A program made the position numbers and the translations under genes. Under the pieces are notes generated by a model. That model made no database searches, was not told where the DNA came from, and saw only the letters and a list, made by a program, of their open reading frames with translations. Of a stretch of DNA of 64,000 nt, positions 45,085-55,127 are shown piece after piece. The DNA is from Actinobacteria bacterium HGW-Actinobacteria-4 (GTDB lineage Bacteria; Actinomycetota; Actinomycetes; Actinomycetales; Demequinaceae): contig PHEW01000008.1 in NCBI GenBank assembly GCA_002841315.1, positions 1-64,000 of the forward strand, in the 5' to 3' direction. Position 1 is the stretch's first letter. Every line of letters begins with the position of its first letter.

Positions 45085-45654
45085 TTAGACAACCGAAGAC
45101 CTGTTTGGCGAAATGACATCGACCCCGCTTTGCTCGAGCAGTTGCTCGAGTGCCTCAAGTCCTCGCTCGCTTGCATACCGCGACTCTGCGGCGGTGATCG
45201 GTACAAGCCAAAGTACCTGTATATGACGACCGTGCGCCTCGCAGTGCTCAAGCGTCGGCCCGAAAGGGTACGGCAGGGACACCAACAAGTGATCGGCATT
45301 CGCGCCCTCAATCCAGGGCCGACCAATCTCCATTGAGCTACCTAAAGACACTCTGTAGTCAGAATCGGCGTGGAAGTTCGCGACCATCGCCAGTGTCTCA
45401 ACGTGGCTAGCGGACTCTGTTGGCGACAGCAGGAAGAATTCGAGGCCGTCTCCGGTACTCGCTCCCGAGGCGCCAATTGTCACGTACACCCACGGATCCG
45501 CCGCAGTCGACGGAGCAATCCGCCGTACGCCGAAACCCGGCAAGTTCTCTTGGATCGGACCAATCGGCCAGGAGAACTCTTCGTGAGTGCGGTCGGGCCA
45601 GAACGCCCTTAGGTGCTGGCGGACAGCCTCACGCACGGACTCGGCATGGTCCAT
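45085..45654 (-). CDS. SUFU-domain immunity protein, copy 1
   Basis: A 189-residue Suppressor-of-fused (SUFU) domain protein; in bacteria this family serves as immunity protein for many polymorphic toxins. It starts at 45654 in a TAATG overlap with the stop of the RHS gene, so immunity and toxin are translationally coupled. Typical features are AFWPDRTHEEFSWPIGP, DPWVYVTIGAS and SLPYPFGPTLEHC. A second, diverged copy is at 59757-60347. It most probably binds and blocks the RHS C-terminal toxin. Confidence 0.87.
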   Translation of the reverse strand: MDHAESVREAVRQHLRAFWPDRTHEEFSWPIGPIQENLPGFGVRRIAPSTAADPWVYVTIGASGASTGDGLEFFLLSPTESASHVETLAMVANFHADSDYRVSLGSSMEIGRPWIEGANADHLLVSLPYPFGPTLEHCEAHGRHIQVLWLVPITAAESRYASERGLEALEQLLEQSGVDVISPNRSSVV

Positions 45655-45902
45655 TACACAGCCAACATCTTCTTGTACTGACGTGAGAGATGAGCCAAAA
45701 CACCACCTTGCGCTCTCTGACAGGTTAAGCACAACGTCCCCTGAAACGCCTGAGGGCTTCGGGCGTACGCGATCCGTTGCGCGAGTGTCATTGCGTGACC
45801 TCCAGTATAGTAATGCACCAGCAACGACGGACTGTGCTCCGGAACCGGCGCCGTGCTCGTCCCGCTTACTTGCGGTCGTTTGCAAGAGGGGCAAGGCGTG
45901 CC
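45654..45902 (-). other. Toxin domain region of the RHS gene
   Basis: Encodes residues 2265-2346: two CxxC pairs about 54 residues apart with E, H, H, H between them. The spacing suggests a zinc-stabilised treble-clef nuclease of the HNH/Endo VII group (the Tox-HNH-EHHH type is the nearest match I can name). This domain defines which immunity protein is needed. Confidence 0.55.
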
Positions 45903-48900
45903 CTGGGCGCTTATTCGCAGAATCTGTGCAGACGGGCTACTAGTTTGGGCACCGCCGTAGTGGGTCGTCCTGTTGTACGGCACCACAGGACCGGCGACAT
46001 TCTCCGCCTGGCTTGCACCGTTCGGGGCCCCTCCGCCAGTGCGAGCTAGCGAGTACGCTCGAACCGCGCTGGTACCGAGCACGCCCAACGACGCGACGCC
46101 GCCACCAGCAGATCCCCAAAGCACTGAGTGATGGGCCGCCGTCGACACTCGCGTAATGCCGTCTCCACTAGTGTTTTGGTACGTGTCGACGGCGACTGCA
46201 GCTGTAACTCCTAGCGTGACCGCACTTACAGTTGCGATCGCCGCAGTCGAACCACCCACCGTAATCGCTGTACCGCCCGCAACTGCGGCGCCCGACATGA
46301 TGGCTCCCGACGTCATGATGGCTCCCGCTGCTCCTGCCAGGGCAGGAGCAGCCGCGCCACATGTCGCGACAACGACTACTACAGCAACCGCGACCACGAG
46401 TCCGACGACAATTGCCTCTTTATGGTCCGACACCCAACCGGTGAAGTCGCCCCAACCGAACAGCCCCGACGCATCGACGAACACTGTCGGATTGTTAAAC
46501 GCGTACGCGTAGCTATCGAAGGTCTCAGGACGCTGCAGGTCTCGCAACGGATCCGGCGACAGGAAGCGCCCGAGTGCGGGGTCGTAGTAGCGTGCATTGA
46601 GGTAGATCAGATCCGTGTCGTGGTCTTCCGTCTGCCCAAGCCATCCCCGGTCCTGCTCCACGAACTGATCGCCACCGCGCGACGCACCATAAGGCGTGTA
46701 GGCATTTCGGATCACGGCCGTGCCAGGGTCGGCGGGATCGGCGTTCTCCATCACGAGAGTCGCTGATCCCTGGATGTCGCCAAACATCAGCCACCACTCG
46801 GCGCCGTCGCGGTACGCAACCGCAGAGGAACCAAGCTGGTAGTACCTAGTCCCCTGCAGTTCCCCCGAAACATGGACATCGGCATCCTTGATTTCGGTGT
46901 CGCCGAAGTAGGCCGTCGCCGTCAATGTGCCGATTCGAGCAACACGCTGCCCAGAAGCGTCGTACAAGTACGTGGTGGTCGCTTCCGATGCCGTGCCGGG
47001 TGCCGACACGGTTTGGACGAGGTTCGAACTCCCATCCCAGGTGAACTCCGTGGTCACGCCATCGACTTCGCGAGAAACCAGCCGACCTGCGTCGTCGTAC
47101 ACGTAGTTATCAGATCCGGTTGCGTCGGCGACGCTCGTCACTGTGTGGGAAGTGGTGCCTCCGTAGGCAAACACTTGCTCTTGAACTTCCACTGCTCCAG
47201 GCACACCGCCTTCGCTTGGGGCTTGTGACCAAATGTCTTGCGTGAGCATCCGTCCCGAGTCTGAGTACGACCATTGCGCCGCATACCCGGTGGAGTCGAC
47301 ATTCCAGAACTCGTCGGTTGCACCAGGTGCACCAGTGGCACAATCTCCCGCTGCCACGGGATCGATGGTCCAGGCACTACTGAGGCGGTTGAAGGCGTCG
47401 AAGTCGAAACACTGGGAAACCCTAAATTCGTCGGGCGTGCCCTGAGCCCGGGTGACCAAGTCATCAATCCGGGTGACACGGCTCGAACCATCCCGTGTGT
47501 ACTCGTCGGCCTGCAGGTGCACTTCGCCACCCAGGCCGCCGTTAGCATCGGGGTCAAAGAACACTACCTCTGCGAGATCCAGGGTCCCTTGAACCTGATT
47601 CCAGGTCAGCCGCCGCTCCACGCCATTCGCGTACGCCCTCGACTGGACCTGACCGATGGCGTTGACTTCCACCCCGGTGATCAAGTCTGTCACGTCAGTC
47701 GATACCAGATCAGTCACCGACAAGGACTGCGGTTGGCCGTGCCGGTTGAACAGCGTGTGCACTCGTTCGGCCGGCAAATCGCCGGCCAGCGGCAGTGTCT
47801 TCGCTACAACTCGACCCAGCGCGTCGTACTGCACGGAACTTGAGTACTCGAAGTTCGCCAAGTCGCCCAAGATCGGGTCATCCGGGAGCTGCACTGTCGT
47901 CGAAATCGGCCGGTGCAGGTCATCGTAGGCATCAACGGTCATCGTTGTGGTGAAGGGCTCTCCTTCAACCATGGTCGTGGCTGATTCCGAGAGGAGGGAA
48001 CCAACGTGGCCCACCGGGTCGAACAGCCACGTCGCCGACGACGAGGGTGTGGAGCCGTCCGACTCCATCGACGAGCGCGAGATCATTCGCCCAAGGTCGT
48101 CGTACTCAAGGACCGTTGAGCCAGCTTCGCTATCGATTCGTGTGACTTGCCCTCCTTGCCCGTAGCCGTAGTACGAGAGCCCAGCGTTTGGGTCTGCGAG
48201 TAGAGTCCGTTGGCCTGCCCAGTTCGAGACGAGCACGGTCTCGTTGCCTTCGGTATCCGCTACCGTCATTACCTCGCCACCGGGCACAAGCACACCCGCT
48301 GGTACCGGATGCACACCATCGTTCAACAGCGAGCCATCGAGCTCCAGCGAAGCGGTCGCCAGGACTGCATAGTCGTAGGAGGTATGAAGCGCCTCAGTTA
48401 GGTTGTAACCCGACTCAGGGTGCGTGTACTGATCGGTCACTCTGCCCAACACATCGGTGACATTCTCTGTGATGGCACCAGTCGGGATCATAACGCGCGT
48501 AGTACGACCGGCATACTCCATAGTCGTAGCGTGGACCGGCGCACCAAAACTCATCACCGTCTCACTGACAACTCGCCCGCGCCCGTCAAAGTCAGTGTGG
48601 GTGTATGCGGGCAACGTTGAATAGTCAGTCAGATTCGCCAACGCCGTCGTACCATCGGTGTTCATCATTCGTGCCGGAGAACTATCGAAGAACGGTGCGG
48701 CCTTGGCGAACACGCGACCATACGCGTCAGCCAACGATGCCGTCACGACACGACCGCCGGATCCGTCGGGAGCGACCCGATGCTGTTCAAGCGGACGGCC
48801 CCAGCCATCGTAGAAGTCGTACGTGCGAAGCGCGGTAGACGCGTGAGTCTCACCTGAATAAAGCACCCCCGTGTCCTTCACGAACGGTGCCGACGCGACC

Positions 48901-51900
48901 ACGACCGGCGTAGACCGAATCGCAAGGCCATCCGCGTATACGTCGTACACGTAGAGGATCGAAGGTGTGTCCGTTGTGAGATCAGGCGTGCTCTCACTTC
49001 CCCACTCCTGAGGACTCCAACCCGCGACCATCAAGCCAAGCGCGTCGTACTCGTAATGAGTCCAGTCGTTCGCATTGGGACCCTTGTGACGGATCGTCTG
49101 CCCATAGGCTCGCTCACGCCACTCGGTTGCATTGTTCCCCAGCCGTCCGTGCGTCGTCGTGGTCCACAAGGCACCATCAGTTCCGTAGGTCCACGAGACC
49201 GTAGGCGTCGGGTCACCCACATGGGCAGGATTCCGTGCTTCGAGAATCCGGCCGTAAACATCGTAGGCAGCCGTCGAAGTGGTGAAGTCGGTGGGTGTTT
49301 GGTAAACCCGCTCCTCGGTCACCAAGCCGCGACCGTTAATGGTGGCGGCCCCAGGCGTTCCGCCGTCATATCCCACCTGTGAGCGCGAGGTCATGGTGCC
49401 GGTGGCACAGGTGCCGTAGTACGACTTCGACTCCGTGGGCAACACGAGGTACGGCGAGGTGCCGGTCGCGTAGGCGGTGGAAGAACACGTCGTTTCCGAC
49501 TCAAGGCTCACATCGTCCGTGACCGTGGAGACGATCTCGATCGGCACGTAGAGACTCTCGTGGTAGGTGGCTTCAGTCACGCTGGTCGCTGACCAGGTAC
49601 CGTCGTAGGTCTTCTCAGTAGTCTTGGTCGCGAACACAATGTACGGATTGTGGATTGAACTCACTGCGTGCTTCCACGAGGGCGTGGACCCCACGTTGGG
49701 CTTGGTGTAATGATGCTTCGACGTGGAAATGGTCTCGCCCGACGGCGTCGTGGTTCTCGAGGATTCAAGCTTTCCTTGGAGGCGAGGGCTCGAGCGATCG
49801 CCACGGTTCACACCATCATGAAGGGAGATGAGGTCCCCTGACACCCCACGGTAATACTGGTTGGTGGTGGTCGGTACTTCGCTGCCATCTCCCATGGTGG
49901 TGGCGACGGTCAAGAACCCGCGATACGAGCTGAATGAAGTGGTGTCATGCGTAGAGCCCGCCGCGATGAGCAGTGAGTCAGTCTTTGCGTACGCCGGAGT
50001 GCCCCCATAGGTGTATTGGTGAGTCTGCGTGGGAGTACCGGCCACTCCGTCGACCAACTCCACCTTGGTAACTACGTAGTTGTGGAACAAATCGAGTTCG
50101 TCACCGGACTTGACTGCGAAACACAGTTGAGTGTTGCTGGCCGAGTTGATCGTAGCCTCGGGGTTAGCGGTGGCCCATGCTGCGTACTCGGGGCCATCCA
50201 TGCCGCCCTGCGGGCACAGAGTCGCCGCGGGCACGCCAGTCGCCTGGAGAGACTCGTCCGCTACCGCGTAGGTTACGTCGATGCGTCCACCCATGTCGGT
50301 CCAAACGCTCGAGATTCGCATACGATCCAGAGCACGTTGAGGCGTCTTGCCGGTCGCGACAGTGAGATCCCAGTCCACGCGGTTATTGAGACGCGTGCCG
50401 GAGAACTTGGTCAGATACGTCGTGACGTCATCGGCGGCAGTGCTTGGGTCGCCCCAGCCGCGCACGTAAACAGAATCGAGCCACAGCGAACGCGCAGAGC
50501 GGTCACGGGTGGAAGGGAACGCATGGATGAACTGCGTGGTCTCGACAGGAACCCATGCATTCGCCTCGCCGCGCGCAAAGGTGTTGATGGCATTGAGACG
50601 AACCGTCGAGAAGTATGTGGGCTTGTTTTGTAACGGGTTGCAGGCGGTTCCAGAGCAGATGAGGTCAATCGGGACGTCCGGGTAGGATGCCGCATTGGCG
50701 AGCGTGAGTTCTGGGCAGGCAGCGCTGACGTCCACTCCTGAACTGAGCGAGTCAAAGAACTGGCCGTACTCGACGCACCGCGCCACAAGGTCAAACTCGA
50801 CCTTGGCCTCAGCCGCGCTCACGCTCCCGGTGGTCGCATCGAAGAGCTGGCCGTACTCGACGCGCTCCAACTGAAGATCACGAACATACTCGAACCCCAC
50901 GGTCGTCATGTAGTGGTTGGTGTCGGGCCGGTAGAAGTATGTGGCAGCGTTGCCGTGGACGTCGACTGTCAGGTCGAGCATGAAGCGGTACGCCTCATTG
51001 GCGATCGCCTGTTGCGAGCCGTTCCACGCTGGCTCGCCGGCGTGGTTGCTCCACACTCGTTGCCAAGCGATGGACTTGGTTTCAACGAGACCCGGATTGA
51101 AGCCAAAGTAGTAGACGGAGCCGTCCGACGTCCTGACCTCGAAGTACTCGCCGTTGTTATCTCCGTTTCCAGCGCGGCCACTAGCGCCAAAGTAGCGCTT
51201 CACCTGAAGGGTGGGGTCAGAAACCGCCACGTACGTTGCGGTGGTTCCGGACGTGCCGGTCCACACCAGTTCCTCTGTCATGCCGCCCAATGACAGCACG
51301 TAGGCGGCCTCGCTCGGGGCATTCGAGTACGGCGAAGCCCAGCAGATTTGCTCAGTAGTGCCGCCGTCGGCCGTGCAAGGAAGGAAGAGTCGCTCGATGT
51401 AACTCGAGGGCATGTTCCAACCTTCACCCACGACCGATGCCTGGCTGTTGGATGCGCTCGTCTTTCCATCCGTCGACTGCGACGAGTAGTTCAGTGATAC
51501 CTCGGGCACAGGTCCGTAGGGAACCGGCGGGACGGGCACGGGGATCCCGTAGGTGAAGCCACCGGTAGGTTCGGTGACGCCCCATGTTCCGCGGGGAGCG
51601 AGGTCCGTGGCCGCGAAAGTTCCCGCCTGGGAGTCGGCACCGGAGACTGCCGCGATGATTGTCTGGCCGTCGGCGGCCGCCATCGCAACGCCTTGCGCGT
51701 TCGCAAGGCCGCTCGTGAGATCGCCGGAACCCAACGAAACGATACGCGGGGCGCTGAACTGGCCCGCAACATCGGCCAGCGGCATGGCTGCAGCCGGCGC
51801 GTAGGCGCGCAGAACGCCATCGGCTCCGTGGAAGGTTTCAAGGAGCACGCCGGTGAGGCACTCGGGCTTCTCAGGAGTGGTCAGCGCGCACTCAGGAAGC

Positions 51901-52694
51901 ACCACCAGTTGCAGGCGGTCACCATAGCTAGCGCCGTAGGCGTTGGCAAAGCCGGAGGCGTCGAACGCCACGTCAACCCACTCCGCGCCCACCGGGCTTG
52001 GAACGGACAAGCTCGCTGTGAATGCCGCGCCTGGGATCGCAGGCTTACCGATCTGCGACTCGATTCCCACACCGATCTGGCTACCGGCAGCTACGCGGGG
52101 AAGCTCCTCGCTGACGAGGTCCGGGCGACCTACCGTGACGGCGGTGTGCCCCGTGTCGCCCAGGACAGCTTCCGCCAGGTCCAGCAGTGGCGCCGAGGCC
52201 GCGCCCACCACAATCGACCTGGCGTGGGTGGTCGGCTCGGTAGCGCGATCGGCTGCGAGCGCGTCGAGAGCATCTGGATCGACGACGGTGACCAACTGAT
52301 ATTCATCCTCGGGCACGACGACCTCACCGAGTGAAGCGTCTTCATACACGGCCTCGCTGGGCGCGGGATCTGCGCGGTCAACGGGAACGGGATCGACATC
52401 GACAGGCGGCGCAGACTCGGGGATCTCGAGCCCCTCAGCCTGGATGCGGTCCTCGGAGTCAGCTTCGGTGTTCGCTCCGGAAGATCCGCCTTGGTCCCAA
52501 CTCCAGTCAGCAGAGTCCTCAGGCAACACTTCTGGCTCGCCGGAGGGCGAGCGGTTTCCGCTTGAGGGCGAAGGGTCGGGGCTAGGTGTCATCGCTTGGG
52601 CGGGAATCGACGTCACCGTCAGCGCGAGCACGGCCACGAAGCTTGCACCGATTGACCACAGGGAAGTGCGCGAGGCGCGGGTGGCGCTGGTCAT
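45654..52694 (-). CDS. RHS-repeat polymorphic toxin
   Basis: A 2346-residue exported protein. Signal peptide (about residues 1-35), acidic low-complexity part, an SpvB-like N-terminal region (about 370-600), then RHS/YD repeats (YDALGRVV, YDDLGRMI, YVYDDAGRLV). The RHS core ends with YLNARYYDPALGRFLSPDP near 2034-2050, a DASGL cleavage-type motif is at 2074-2078, and hydrophobic segments span about 2094-2170. The last 82 residues are a toxin candidate: CPSC (2268-2271), PEH (E2286, H2287), H2294, H2300 and CLTC (2322-2325), an HNH/Endonuclease VII-like pattern. It is preceded by the DNRLRE gene (ATGA overlap) and followed by SUFU immunity. Confidence 0.9.
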   Translation of the reverse strand: MTSATRASRTSLWSIGASFVAVLALTVTSIPAQAMTPSPDPSPSSGNRSPSGEPEVLPEDSADWSWDQGGSSGANTEADSEDRIQAEGLEIPESAPPVDVDPVPVDRADPAPSEAVYEDASLGEVVVPEDEYQLVTVVDPDALDALAADRATEPTTHARSIVVGAASAPLLDLAEAVLGDTGHTAVTVGRPDLVSEELPRVAAGSQIGVGIESQIGKPAIPGAAFTASLSVPSPVGAEWVDVAFDASGFANAYGASYGDRLQLVVLPECALTTPEKPECLTGVLLETFHGADGVLRAYAPAAAMPLADVAGQFSAPRIVSLGSGDLTSGLANAQGVAMAAADGQTIIAAVSGADSQAGTFAATDLAPRGTWGVTEPTGGFTYGIPVPVPPVPYGPVPEVSLNYSSQSTDGKTSASNSQASVVGEGWNMPSSYIERLFLPCTADGGTTEQICWASPYSNAPSEAAYVLSLGGMTEELVWTGTSGTTATYVAVSDPTLQVKRYFGASGRAGNGDNNGEYFEVRTSDGSVYYFGFNPGLVETKSIAWQRVWSNHAGEPAWNGSQQAIANEAYRFMLDLTVDVHGNAATYFYRPDTNHYMTTVGFEYVRDLQLERVEYGQLFDATTGSVSAAEAKVEFDLVARCVEYGQFFDSLSSGVDVSAACPELTLANAASYPDVPIDLICSGTACNPLQNKPTYFSTVRLNAINTFARGEANAWVPVETTQFIHAFPSTRDRSARSLWLDSVYVRGWGDPSTAADDVTTYLTKFSGTRLNNRVDWDLTVATGKTPQRALDRMRISSVWTDMGGRIDVTYAVADESLQATGVPAATLCPQGGMDGPEYAAWATANPEATINSASNTQLCFAVKSGDELDLFHNYVVTKVELVDGVAGTPTQTHQYTYGGTPAYAKTDSLLIAAGSTHDTTSFSSYRGFLTVATTMGDGSEVPTTTNQYYRGVSGDLISLHDGVNRGDRSSPRLQGKLESSRTTTPSGETISTSKHHYTKPNVGSTPSWKHAVSSIHNPYIVFATKTTEKTYDGTWSATSVTEATYHESLYVPIEIVSTVTDDVSLESETTCSSTAYATGTSPYLVLPTESKSYYGTCATGTMTSRSQVGYDGGTPGAATINGRGLVTEERVYQTPTDFTTSTAAYDVYGRILEARNPAHVGDPTPTVSWTYGTDGALWTTTTHGRLGNNATEWRERAYGQTIRHKGPNANDWTHYEYDALGLMVAGWSPQEWGSESTPDLTTDTPSILYVYDVYADGLAIRSTPVVVASAPFVKDTGVLYSGETHASTALRTYDFYDGWGRPLEQHRVAPDGSGGRVVTASLADAYGRVFAKAAPFFDSSPARMMNTDGTTALANLTDYSTLPAYTHTDFDGRGRVVSETVMSFGAPVHATTMEYAGRTTRVMIPTGAITENVTDVLGRVTDQYTHPESGYNLTEALHTSYDYAVLATASLELDGSLLNDGVHPVPAGVLVPGGEVMTVADTEGNETVLVSNWAGQRTLLADPNAGLSYYGYGQGGQVTRIDSEAGSTVLEYDDLGRMISRSSMESDGSTPSSSATWLFDPVGHVGSLLSESATTMVEGEPFTTTMTVDAYDDLHRPISTTVQLPDDPILGDLANFEYSSSVQYDALGRVVAKTLPLAGDLPAERVHTLFNRHGQPQSLSVTDLVSTDVTDLITGVEVNAIGQVQSRAYANGVERRLTWNQVQGTLDLAEVVFFDPDANGGLGGEVHLQADEYTRDGSSRVTRIDDLVTRAQGTPDEFRVSQCFDFDAFNRLSSAWTIDPVAAGDCATGAPGATDEFWNVDSTGYAAQWSYSDSGRMLTQDIWSQAPSEGGVPGAVEVQEQVFAYGGTTSHTVTSVADATGSDNYVYDDAGRLVSREVDGVTTEFTWDGSSNLVQTVSAPGTASEATTTYLYDASGQRVARIGTLTATAYFGDTEIKDADVHVSGELQGTRYYQLGSSAVAYRDGAEWWLMFGDIQGSATLVMENADPADPGTAVIRNAYTPYGASRGGDQFVEQDRGWLGQTEDHDTDLIYLNARYYDPALGRFLSPDPLRDLQRPETFDSYAYAFNNPTVFVDASGLFGWGDFTGWVSDHKEAIVVGLVVAVAVVVVVATCGAAAPALAGAAGAIMTSGAIMSGAAVAGGTAITVGGSTAAIATVSAVTLGVTAAVAVDTYQNTSGDGITRVSTAAHHSVLWGSAGGGVASLGVLGTSAVRAYSLARTGGGAPNGASQAENVAGPVVPYNRTTHYGGAQTSSPSAQILRISAQGTPCPSCKRPQVSGTSTAPVPEHSPSLLVHYYTGGHAMTLAQRIAYARSPQAFQGTLCLTCQRAQGGVLAHLSRQYKKMLAV

Positions 52695-54706
52695 GACGTT
52701 GCTCCCAGGTCAGTGTCGTCGGTACTCGGAATCTCGCGCACGGTGCGAGGTGGTCCTGTGAACGTGTGCTCGACTTCTGTGACGTCGCTCGCCAGGTGAC
52801 CATCGAACGTTCGCACAGAGATCGTGTACTCGGAACCGGCTGTGATTTGGTAGGGCAGGAGAACTTCAGAGACGCCGGTTCCGCCTGCGGTCAAGGTCAC
52901 CCGCGAGCCGGGCACCGAGTCCATCACCACAATGCCGTTCTGGCGCACGGTGAACGTGGCCCAGACTTCGCCTCCGTCGGGATCGGAAACGACCGCTGAC
53001 ACAGTGACATCGTTGGCGGCGGTCTCCACGGGCGCTACGAGCGGCACGCCGTCGATCCTGATATCGGTGGGCGCCGTCGGGGCGGCTTGGATATGGAAGT
53101 TGTACGTCGAGTGAGTCTTCGCGACGATGGGGCTCTGCGGGTACTTGTCCCGAGTCTCAACGGAGTACGAGTAGGAAGTCCCCGGTGTCAGCGCACTGTC
53201 GGGGATGCGGTATGCCCCCTTCTCGACCCACGGCGATGTCCACGCCGCGCCACCATTGGTCGAGGTGAACTTGTAGCGCATCTGCTGGCCCGCGCCGGTG
53301 TACTCGGTGCCGGTCGCGGACATCACGATGTCATTGACGAACACGTGCTCGCCATTCACGGGGCCAGTCACCGTGCCAACAACGGGGCGGTTCACGTACC
53401 AGATGTACATGGTGCTGTAGATCTTCTTGTAGGTGTACGTGGTCTTGTTCTCATACCCGCGCAGCATGATGTAGCCGGTGAAGTCTCCCGTGTTGAGCGC
53501 CGTCGCAACAAAGTTGAACAAACCAGTGTCGCTGGCCCACCCCGCACTCGAAATGGTGTGATTGGACAACTTGGCTCCCACACCGCTGTAGCTGAAGCTG
53601 GTCGCGTGGTAGACGCCGCCTGTGAACGTGTTCGTGGTGCCGTAGTTCCAAGCGCCGTAGAGCTGAGCGTCCAGCAATCGCTTGCCCACGTATGTTGACA
53701 GCTCATGCTTCAACACCGTGCGCCAGTAGCAGCACGACGTCGTGGTGTCGATGTCACCAATGCGAATTCCATCGTTGGCGGTGTACCCGTCGGACTTGTA
53801 GCCGCGAATACCCGAGGACCCGATGGTCTTCTGCGTACCCGGGTCCACGTAAAGCGGGTACACCCGCGAGGCGTCGAGCATCCACTCGACATCGGGCCGA
53901 AGCGTGATGAGGAACGAGCCATCTTCGGACTCAATGACGTCGTACTCGATGTTGACCGCCGCTCCGTCGGAGTCGCCGAACTGGCCCGACGAGTCCCACA
54001 TGCCGGGGATCGGCATCGTCACGTGAGCCTCGCCGTCGGCGCCTACAAAGTTGAGGTCGTTGTGCTCGTCACGCACTGGCGTCAACCCAGGCGCATCGAC
54101 GAGCCATTCGTAGGTGAGGTTCGGGTCAGTGGGAGGCTCATGGACCACGAGCGCCGTGCGAATGCCGCCGGGGGTGACACCGAATAGCAGATCCGCGCCA
54201 TCAAGCACGTCTTCGTAGATCACGGCGTCGGTCGACTCGATCATGTCGACGTCCTTGAGCAACTGCGGGGAAGCAGAGTCCGCACCGGGCAGCGACATCG
54301 TGACGGTGTACCCCCCTGACGTGACGGAGACGAGGTCCGAGGCGTTGGCCGACGGAGCGAAGAGGGGCTCAAGCGGGTGCAACGGCGCAGTCACAGCACC
54401 GGCACCTGCCGGCTCCAAGGTGGTCTCCAACGGCACCCACGCACCGTCGCGATACACCTGCATGGGGAAGATCGATATCTCCACCCGCGACACTCCGTTC
54501 GGATCGGTGAGGGTCGTCGAGAACTCGTCTTGATGGGTGACAACGGCGGCAGCCTCGTCAAAGCTGTAGCTAAGTTCGCCGGCAGCTACCGGCGGCACTG
54601 GTTCAGCGTCGGGCTCGGAGTCTCCCATGAAGCCAAGCCCGATGACGGTCGCGGCCAGCGCCGCGACGCCCAGTGACGAACCAACAAGAATCGCGCGTCT
54701 ACGCAC
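52691..54706 (-). CDS. DNRLRE-domain secreted protein, RHS partner
   Basis: A 671-residue exported protein. The start chosen is the GTG at 54706, with GGGGG 5 nt upstream; the open frame upstream lacks coding character. One hydrophobic signal anchor lies at about residues 6-26. The middle (about 285-440) is a DNRLRE domain with ELSTYVGKRLLDAQLYGAWN and a CC pair; domains of this type occur in the N-terminal part of WapA-like RHS toxins. The C-terminal part has fibronectin-like folds. Overlap with the RHS ATG shows coupling. It probably carries or anchors the RHS protein at the cell surface. Confidence 0.75.
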   Translation of the reverse strand: MRRRAILVGSSLGVAALAATVIGLGFMGDSEPDAEPVPPVAAGELSYSFDEAAAVVTHQDEFSTTLTDPNGVSRVEISIFPMQVYRDGAWVPLETTLEPAGAGAVTAPLHPLEPLFAPSANASDLVSVTSGGYTVTMSLPGADSASPQLLKDVDMIESTDAVIYEDVLDGADLLFGVTPGGIRTALVVHEPPTDPNLTYEWLVDAPGLTPVRDEHNDLNFVGADGEAHVTMPIPGMWDSSGQFGDSDGAAVNIEYDVIESEDGSFLITLRPDVEWMLDASRVYPLYVDPGTQKTIGSSGIRGYKSDGYTANDGIRIGDIDTTTSCCYWRTVLKHELSTYVGKRLLDAQLYGAWNYGTTNTFTGGVYHATSFSYSGVGAKLSNHTISSAGWASDTGLFNFVATALNTGDFTGYIMLRGYENKTTYTYKKIYSTMYIWYVNRPVVGTVTGPVNGEHVFVNDIVMSATGTEYTGAGQQMRYKFTSTNGGAAWTSPWVEKGAYRIPDSALTPGTSYSYSVETRDKYPQSPIVAKTHSTYNFHIQAAPTAPTDIRIDGVPLVAPVETAANDVTVSAVVSDPDGGEVWATFTVRQNGIVVMDSVPGSRVTLTAGGTGVSEVLLPYQITAGSEYTISVRTFDGHLASDVTEVEHTFTGPPRTVREIPSTDDTDLGATS

Positions 54707-54799
54707 GTCTACCCCCAGCAATCGATTCCACGGTGTGAGCAAGTCCGCGATGAATCTAGCAGGACTTTTGCGGGCGGCGTATACCCCACAAGAGGGGGC

Positions 54800-54828
54800 T
54801 TGACAGGGTTGCGGCAAGGCCCTAGATT
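54800..54828 (+). promoter_or_regulatory. Sigma-70-type promoter for the sucrose phosphorylase gene
   Basis: TTGACA (54800-54805), a 17-nt spacer and TAGATT (54823-54828) on the plus strand. It is the best-matching promoter in the window and would give a leader of about 290 nt before the ATG at 55128. Confidence 0.65.
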
Positions 54829-54835
54829 CTTTCGC

Positions 54836-55127
54836 CCAACGGATTCGCGGGGTGCACGGAAGCCGTGCGCGCTGTACGTCTCTAGCGGTTGATCCTCGCC
54901 CAGTCTCGACTCTGACCGACCTACAGGGCGCACGGCATGCAGTGGGCAACGACGCGTCGGCCCGCACTTCGACGCCGGTCAGATAGACGGCCCCTTCCGT
55001 GCCGTTGGTGTAACGTTTAACCTCGGAGGCGAACATGCCTCCACCCCAGCGCGGTAAGCGCGCACTGGGTCACACCTGAAGCACTCCCGCCACATGGTGC
55101 GGGAGCACAAACATCGGAAGGAATGCC
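54836..55127 (+). other. Long 5' leader with three hairpins
   Basis: This gene-free stretch holds three consecutive hairpins near its end: GGAGGC/GCCTCC (55025-55042), GCGCG/CGCGC (55049-55063) and CTCCCGC/GCGGGAG (55084-55105), followed by the ribosome site GGAAGGA (55115-55121). The stems could attenuate transcription or mask the ribosome site. I do not recognise a known riboswitch. Confidence 0.4.

Noticed and set aside
54707-55036. Extension of the DNRLRE gene to an ATG at 55036
   Set aside because: The stretch contains the plus-strand promoter and leader region, is Arg/Cys/Pro-rich and lacks a signal sequence, whereas the GTG at 54706 has GGGGG 5 nt upstream and leads directly into a signal anchor.
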